A DNA stretch of 64,000 nucleotides, taken from NCBI RefSeq assembly GCF_003397585.1, contig NZ_QJUV01000001.1, forward strand, positions 434,001 through 498,000. Reading direction: 5' to 3'. Origin of the DNA: Gardnerella piotii. GTDB taxonomy: Bacteria; Actinomycetota; Actinomycetes; Actinomycetales; Bifidobacteriaceae. Positions 61,926-64,000 of the stretch are shown here, piece after piece. Numbering within the stretch: position 1 is the first letter of the stretch; every line of letters begins with the position of its first letter. The translations under genes and the position numbers were made by a program. The notes under the pieces were generated by a model. The model was not told the DNA's origin and did no database searches. It saw only the letters and a list, made by a program, of their open reading frames with translations.

Positions 61926-62222
61926 GCGCGCGACGACCTGCCTTCGCGCTTAGAGCGTAGCGCGAAAAGGCAATTCGGAGCGCTGAGCCGCTTAAACGTA
62001 AAGTCCAGTGGACTTTACGTGCGGCGAAGACGTTCGCGCGCGTAGACCGCGCGAACGACGATTTCGAGCTGCATAATGCGCGAGAAATCACCTCGACTCG
62101 CTGAGCCGCTTAGCGTAGAAGCACGGTGTGCTTCTACGGCGGCGAAGACGTGAGCGCAGCTAATCTGCGCGAACGACACGACCTACATTTCCGCTTTTTG
62201 TAGCACGACACGCATAGTCGTA
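61926..62222. repeat. Two modular elements in tandem plus hairpin fragment
   Basis: J1 (61928-62059) is a full copy with palindrome ACGTAAAGTCC-AGT-GGACTTTACGT. J2 (62057-62182) begins CGACGATTTCGAGCTGCATA like copy B and carries GTAGAAGCAC-GGT-GTGCTTCTAC, with final stem GCGCAG/CTGCGC. 62192-62215 is a TTTTTGTAGCACGACACG hairpin remnant. The following 80 bases are AT-rich with TTTTATA repeats leading to the BI-1 gene. Confidence 0.8.
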
Positions 62223-62304
62223 CAAATGTACTATAATTAGATACTTAAGGATTTATAGGGCTTTATAATGTTTTATAGTGTTTTATAAGGATTTAGGAGG
62301 ATAT

Positions 62305-63066
62305 ATGGGAGATTTTGGAAGTTTTAACGGCAATTATGCTGGCGATTTTGCGCAAAACCCAACAATTGTAGACTCGCAGGCTACTTATGTGCGCGAGCAG
62401 GCGGAGCGAGTGAGTGTGCGTCGCGTTTACGCAGAGATGACCGTTGGCTTAATAGTTACAACGCTTGTTGCAATGTTTACGCAAAGCACGGGTGCGCTTT
62501 ACTCTTACTTGTATGCTACGGGTAGGTTTGGTTTCTTCGGCATTATTATTGCGCAAGTGGTGCTTGCTGTTGTGCTTGGAATGCGCGTTATGAAAATGAG
62601 CGTTTTTGCTGCGCGTGCAATGTTCTATGCATATGCGGCACTTACAGGCTTTACACTTAGCACGATCTTTACTGTGTTTAGCCTAGGCTCTATTGCAATG
62701 GTTCTGGCTTTAACTGCTGGATTCTTCCTGTGTCTTACAATGCTTGCGCTTACTACAAAAGTGAATATGCTTAAGGCTGGCCCGATTCTTATGGTGGCTT
62801 TGTTGGTGTTGTGCGTGAGCCAGGTAATTCTTATGTTTGTTGCTCCAAGCGCTGGAACTATGCGATTTATTGCTGCGATTGCAGTGTTGATTTTTGCAGG
62901 TCTTACGGCTTACGATGCACAAAAAACGCGTGCGATTTTTGAAGCCTATGCTAATCAGCCAGAAATGATTAAGCGCGTTTCGATTATTTGCGCGTTTAAT
63001 CTTTATTTGGACTTCATCAACATGTTTGTGTACTTGCTGGAGTTGCTTGGAAATAGGCGCGACTAG
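62305..63066 (+). CDS. Bax inhibitor-1 / YccA family membrane protein
   Basis: A 253-residue integral membrane protein with seven likely helices. The start is ATG 62305 with TAGGAGG upstream. The N-terminal ~30 residues are Gly/Asn-rich (GDFGSFNGNYAGDFAQNP). Core segments are VYAEMTVGLIVTTLVAMFTQ, MFYAYAALTGFTLSTIF and GLTAYDAQKTRAIF, with the C-terminal ICAFNLYLDFINMFVYLLELLGNRRD typical of the family. Members are calcium-leak or protease-modulating membrane proteins. The bacterial role is poorly defined. Confidence 0.92.
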   Translation: MGDFGSFNGNYAGDFAQNPTIVDSQATYVREQAERVSVRRVYAEMTVGLIVTTLVAMFTQSTGALYSYLYATGRFGFFGIIIAQVVLAVVLGMRVMKMSVFAARAMFYAYAALTGFTLSTIFTVFSLGSIAMVLALTAGFFLCLTMLALTTKVNMLKAGPILMVALLVLCVSQVILMFVAPSAGTMRFIAAIAVLIFAGLTAYDAQKTRAIFEAYANQPEMIKRVSIICAFNLYLDFINMFVYLLELLGNRRD

Positions 63067-63151
63067 GTGCGAGCCTGCGCGTTCTTCCTAGGGATTATGG
63101 TAGGCTATTCGCTTGTGTGATTGATGTGCATATTGCGTAGCGAGCACACAT

Positions 63152-63236
63152 GGATGGGTGTCCGAGCGGTCTAAGGAGACGGTCTTGAAAACCGTTGTAG
63201 GGAAACCTACCGCGAGTTCGAATCTCGCCTCATCCG
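63152..63236 (+). tRNA. tRNA-Ser(UGA)
   Basis: 85 bases folding as a type II tRNA. Acceptor GGATGGG/CTCATCC (one G-U), anticodon loop CTTGAAA with anticodon TGA, long variable arm (TTGTAGGGAAACCTACC region), T arm GCGAG-TTCGAAT-CTCGC, discriminator G. CCA is not encoded (CCT follows). Read by eye. Confidence 0.92.
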
Positions 63237-63309
63237 CCTTTAGAATTCTATTAAAAGTTAAGTGTTAGCGACTTTTTACATACTTGTATATGTTGAAAGG
63301 AGATTGAAC

Positions 63310-63822
63310 ATGAAAGCATTAGATATAGCAGCAATCTTCATTGAAAAGCATGGCAAGACGTTAGCATTAACAAATCTCGCTTTGAACAAGCTTGTGTATT
63401 TTGCGCAAGTTGAGGCTTTACGTAATAATCCTAGTAAACCTTTATTTACTGATGAGATTCAAGCGTGGGAATATGGTCCTGTAGAACCTAGTGTATATAA
63501 CGCGTTTAAGCAATTTGGTCGCAATCGCATTACTCATGCGCCTAATCATGAAACAAGTCAGTATGCTTCGCAGATTGTAGAGTCTGTTGTTGAAAAATAT
63601 GGTTGGATGAGTGCGTTCGATTTAGTAAACTATGCGCATCGCCTTGGTGGTGCATGGCATAACGTATACGATTCTGCACAGAAAAAACCGATTTTAGTTA
63701 ACGATATTCTTCAATCATCTGATATAGCTTCGTATCCTACTATGCAAAATACGTTTATCAGTGCTGTAGATGCTGTGAAAAAACAGTATCCTAATACTTT
63801 GCGTATTCTTGGTGATGCATGA
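63310..63822 (+). CDS. Panacea-domain (DUF4065) protein
   Basis: A 170-residue protein with the Panacea/SocA-like domain: ALDIAAIFIEKHGKTLALTNLALNKLVYFAQVEAL, EIQAWEYGPVEPSVYNAFKQFGRNRI and FDLVNYAHRLGGAWHNVYDSA. ATG 63310 follows GAAAGGAG. The domain acts as a versatile antitoxin in panA-type toxin-antitoxin pairs and occurs in phages and mobile regions. No clear toxin gene is seen. Only a 17-codon frame overlaps its stop. It lies 73 bases after tRNA-Ser, a common integration site. Confidence 0.85.
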   Translation: MKALDIAAIFIEKHGKTLALTNLALNKLVYFAQVEALRNNPSKPLFTDEIQAWEYGPVEPSVYNAFKQFGRNRITHAPNHETSQYASQIVESVVEKYGWMSAFDLVNYAHRLGGAWHNVYDSAQKKPILVNDILQSSDIASYPTMQNTFISAVDAVKKQYPNTLRILGDA

Positions 63823-63872
63823 GCAAGTATGATACTCTCGTTTGGAATGATGTAATCGCACAACGGTGTTAA
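63819..63872 (+). other. 17-codon frame overlapping Panacea stop
   Basis: ATGA overlap with the preceding gene, product MSKYDTLVWNDVIAQRC. It may be the stub of a lost partner gene, or chance. The bases after it to 63965 hold nothing recognisable. Confidence 0.25.
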
Positions 63873-63965
63873 CACGTGTGTTGTAGCGAGCAAGCAATAT
63901 TCCAGTGTCATTTTCTGTTTCTTGCTGTTTATTTTGCTTTTTTGTTCAATATTTTGTGTGTATGT

Positions 63966-64000
63966 GTAGTGTGTTTGCGCGACGACCTGCCTTTTCGCTT
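63966..64000. repeat. TGTAGTG fragment and start of a modular element
   Basis: GTAGTGTGTTTG (63966-63977) runs into GCGCGACGACCTGCCTTTTC (from 63977), which continues beyond the window. Confidence 0.7.

Overview
The window most likely comes from a Gardnerella-type member of the Bifidobacteriaceae. This is inferred, not proven. The support is: actinobacterial gene order (coaD, SepIVA-like coiled coil, DUF177, rpmF, rnc; rpsP-khpA-rimM-trmD; sufBDC; xerD-parA), a DUF3039 protein, a complete lower mevalonate arm in an actinobacterium, moderate-to-low GC, sortase-dependent pili, and many apparently leaderless genes.

Layout. 1-846: 5' end of a secreted adhesin on the minus strand, with a G10 tract upstream. 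1.3-7.4 kb: ACT/UPF0210 pair, ribokinase, prs, then rpsF-ssb-rpsR-rplI. 8.1-12.8 kb: mevalonate operon ending in a phosphomevalonate kinase/type 2 IPP isomerase fusion. 13-20.3 kb: rpmB, recG, a winged-helix PfkB kinase, and an opposing MFS transporter/nucleoside hydrolase pair. 20.6-28.4 kb: rsmD, then minus-strand trmD, rimM, khpA, rpsP, an EEP-family membrane protein, ffh and cysS. 28.8-46.4 kb: pncB, DUF3039, coaD, SepIVA-like, DUF177, rpmF, rnc, xerC, sufBDC, typA, pheA-tyrA, xerD, parA. 46.4-50.1 kb: accessory island with an orphan RelB/DinJ-type antitoxin, an ORF6N-domain protein, an Abi_2/HEPN protein, dense hairpin repeats and a displaced gene fragment. 50.2-59.2 kb: pilus locus (tip adhesin, major pilin, class C sortase) behind a promoter whose spacer contains G13. 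59.4-64 kb: AbiEi-like/nuclease fusion, small alarmone synthetase, Bax inhibitor-1 family protein, tRNA-Ser and a Panacea-domain gene.

The genes form coherent modules. Ribokinase and Prs link ribose to PRPP, and the hydrolase/MFS pair probably supplies ribose from nucleosides. The mevalonate genes take mevalonate to DMAPP. The pilus genes encode tip, shaft and assembly enzyme.

The least explained content is intergenic. Several families of palindromic elements recur: a modular element recognised by CGACGACCTGCC, hairpins built around GTAC...GTACAAAGTGCGG, TGTAGTG...CACTACA hairpins, and CGTTACA...TGTAACG hairpins. Within families, both arms of a stem change together between copies, so secondary structure is being kept. 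Two loci (17.3-17.6 and 23.5-23.9 kb) share a larger layout with a long-range stem that has different sequence but matched arms. Separately, a word close to TCGCAAGCAACCG recurs inside linkers of unrelated proteins, on both strands, in the same codon phase. Possible phase-variable adhesin promoters and a pilin that seems to start at ATT are the other main points.
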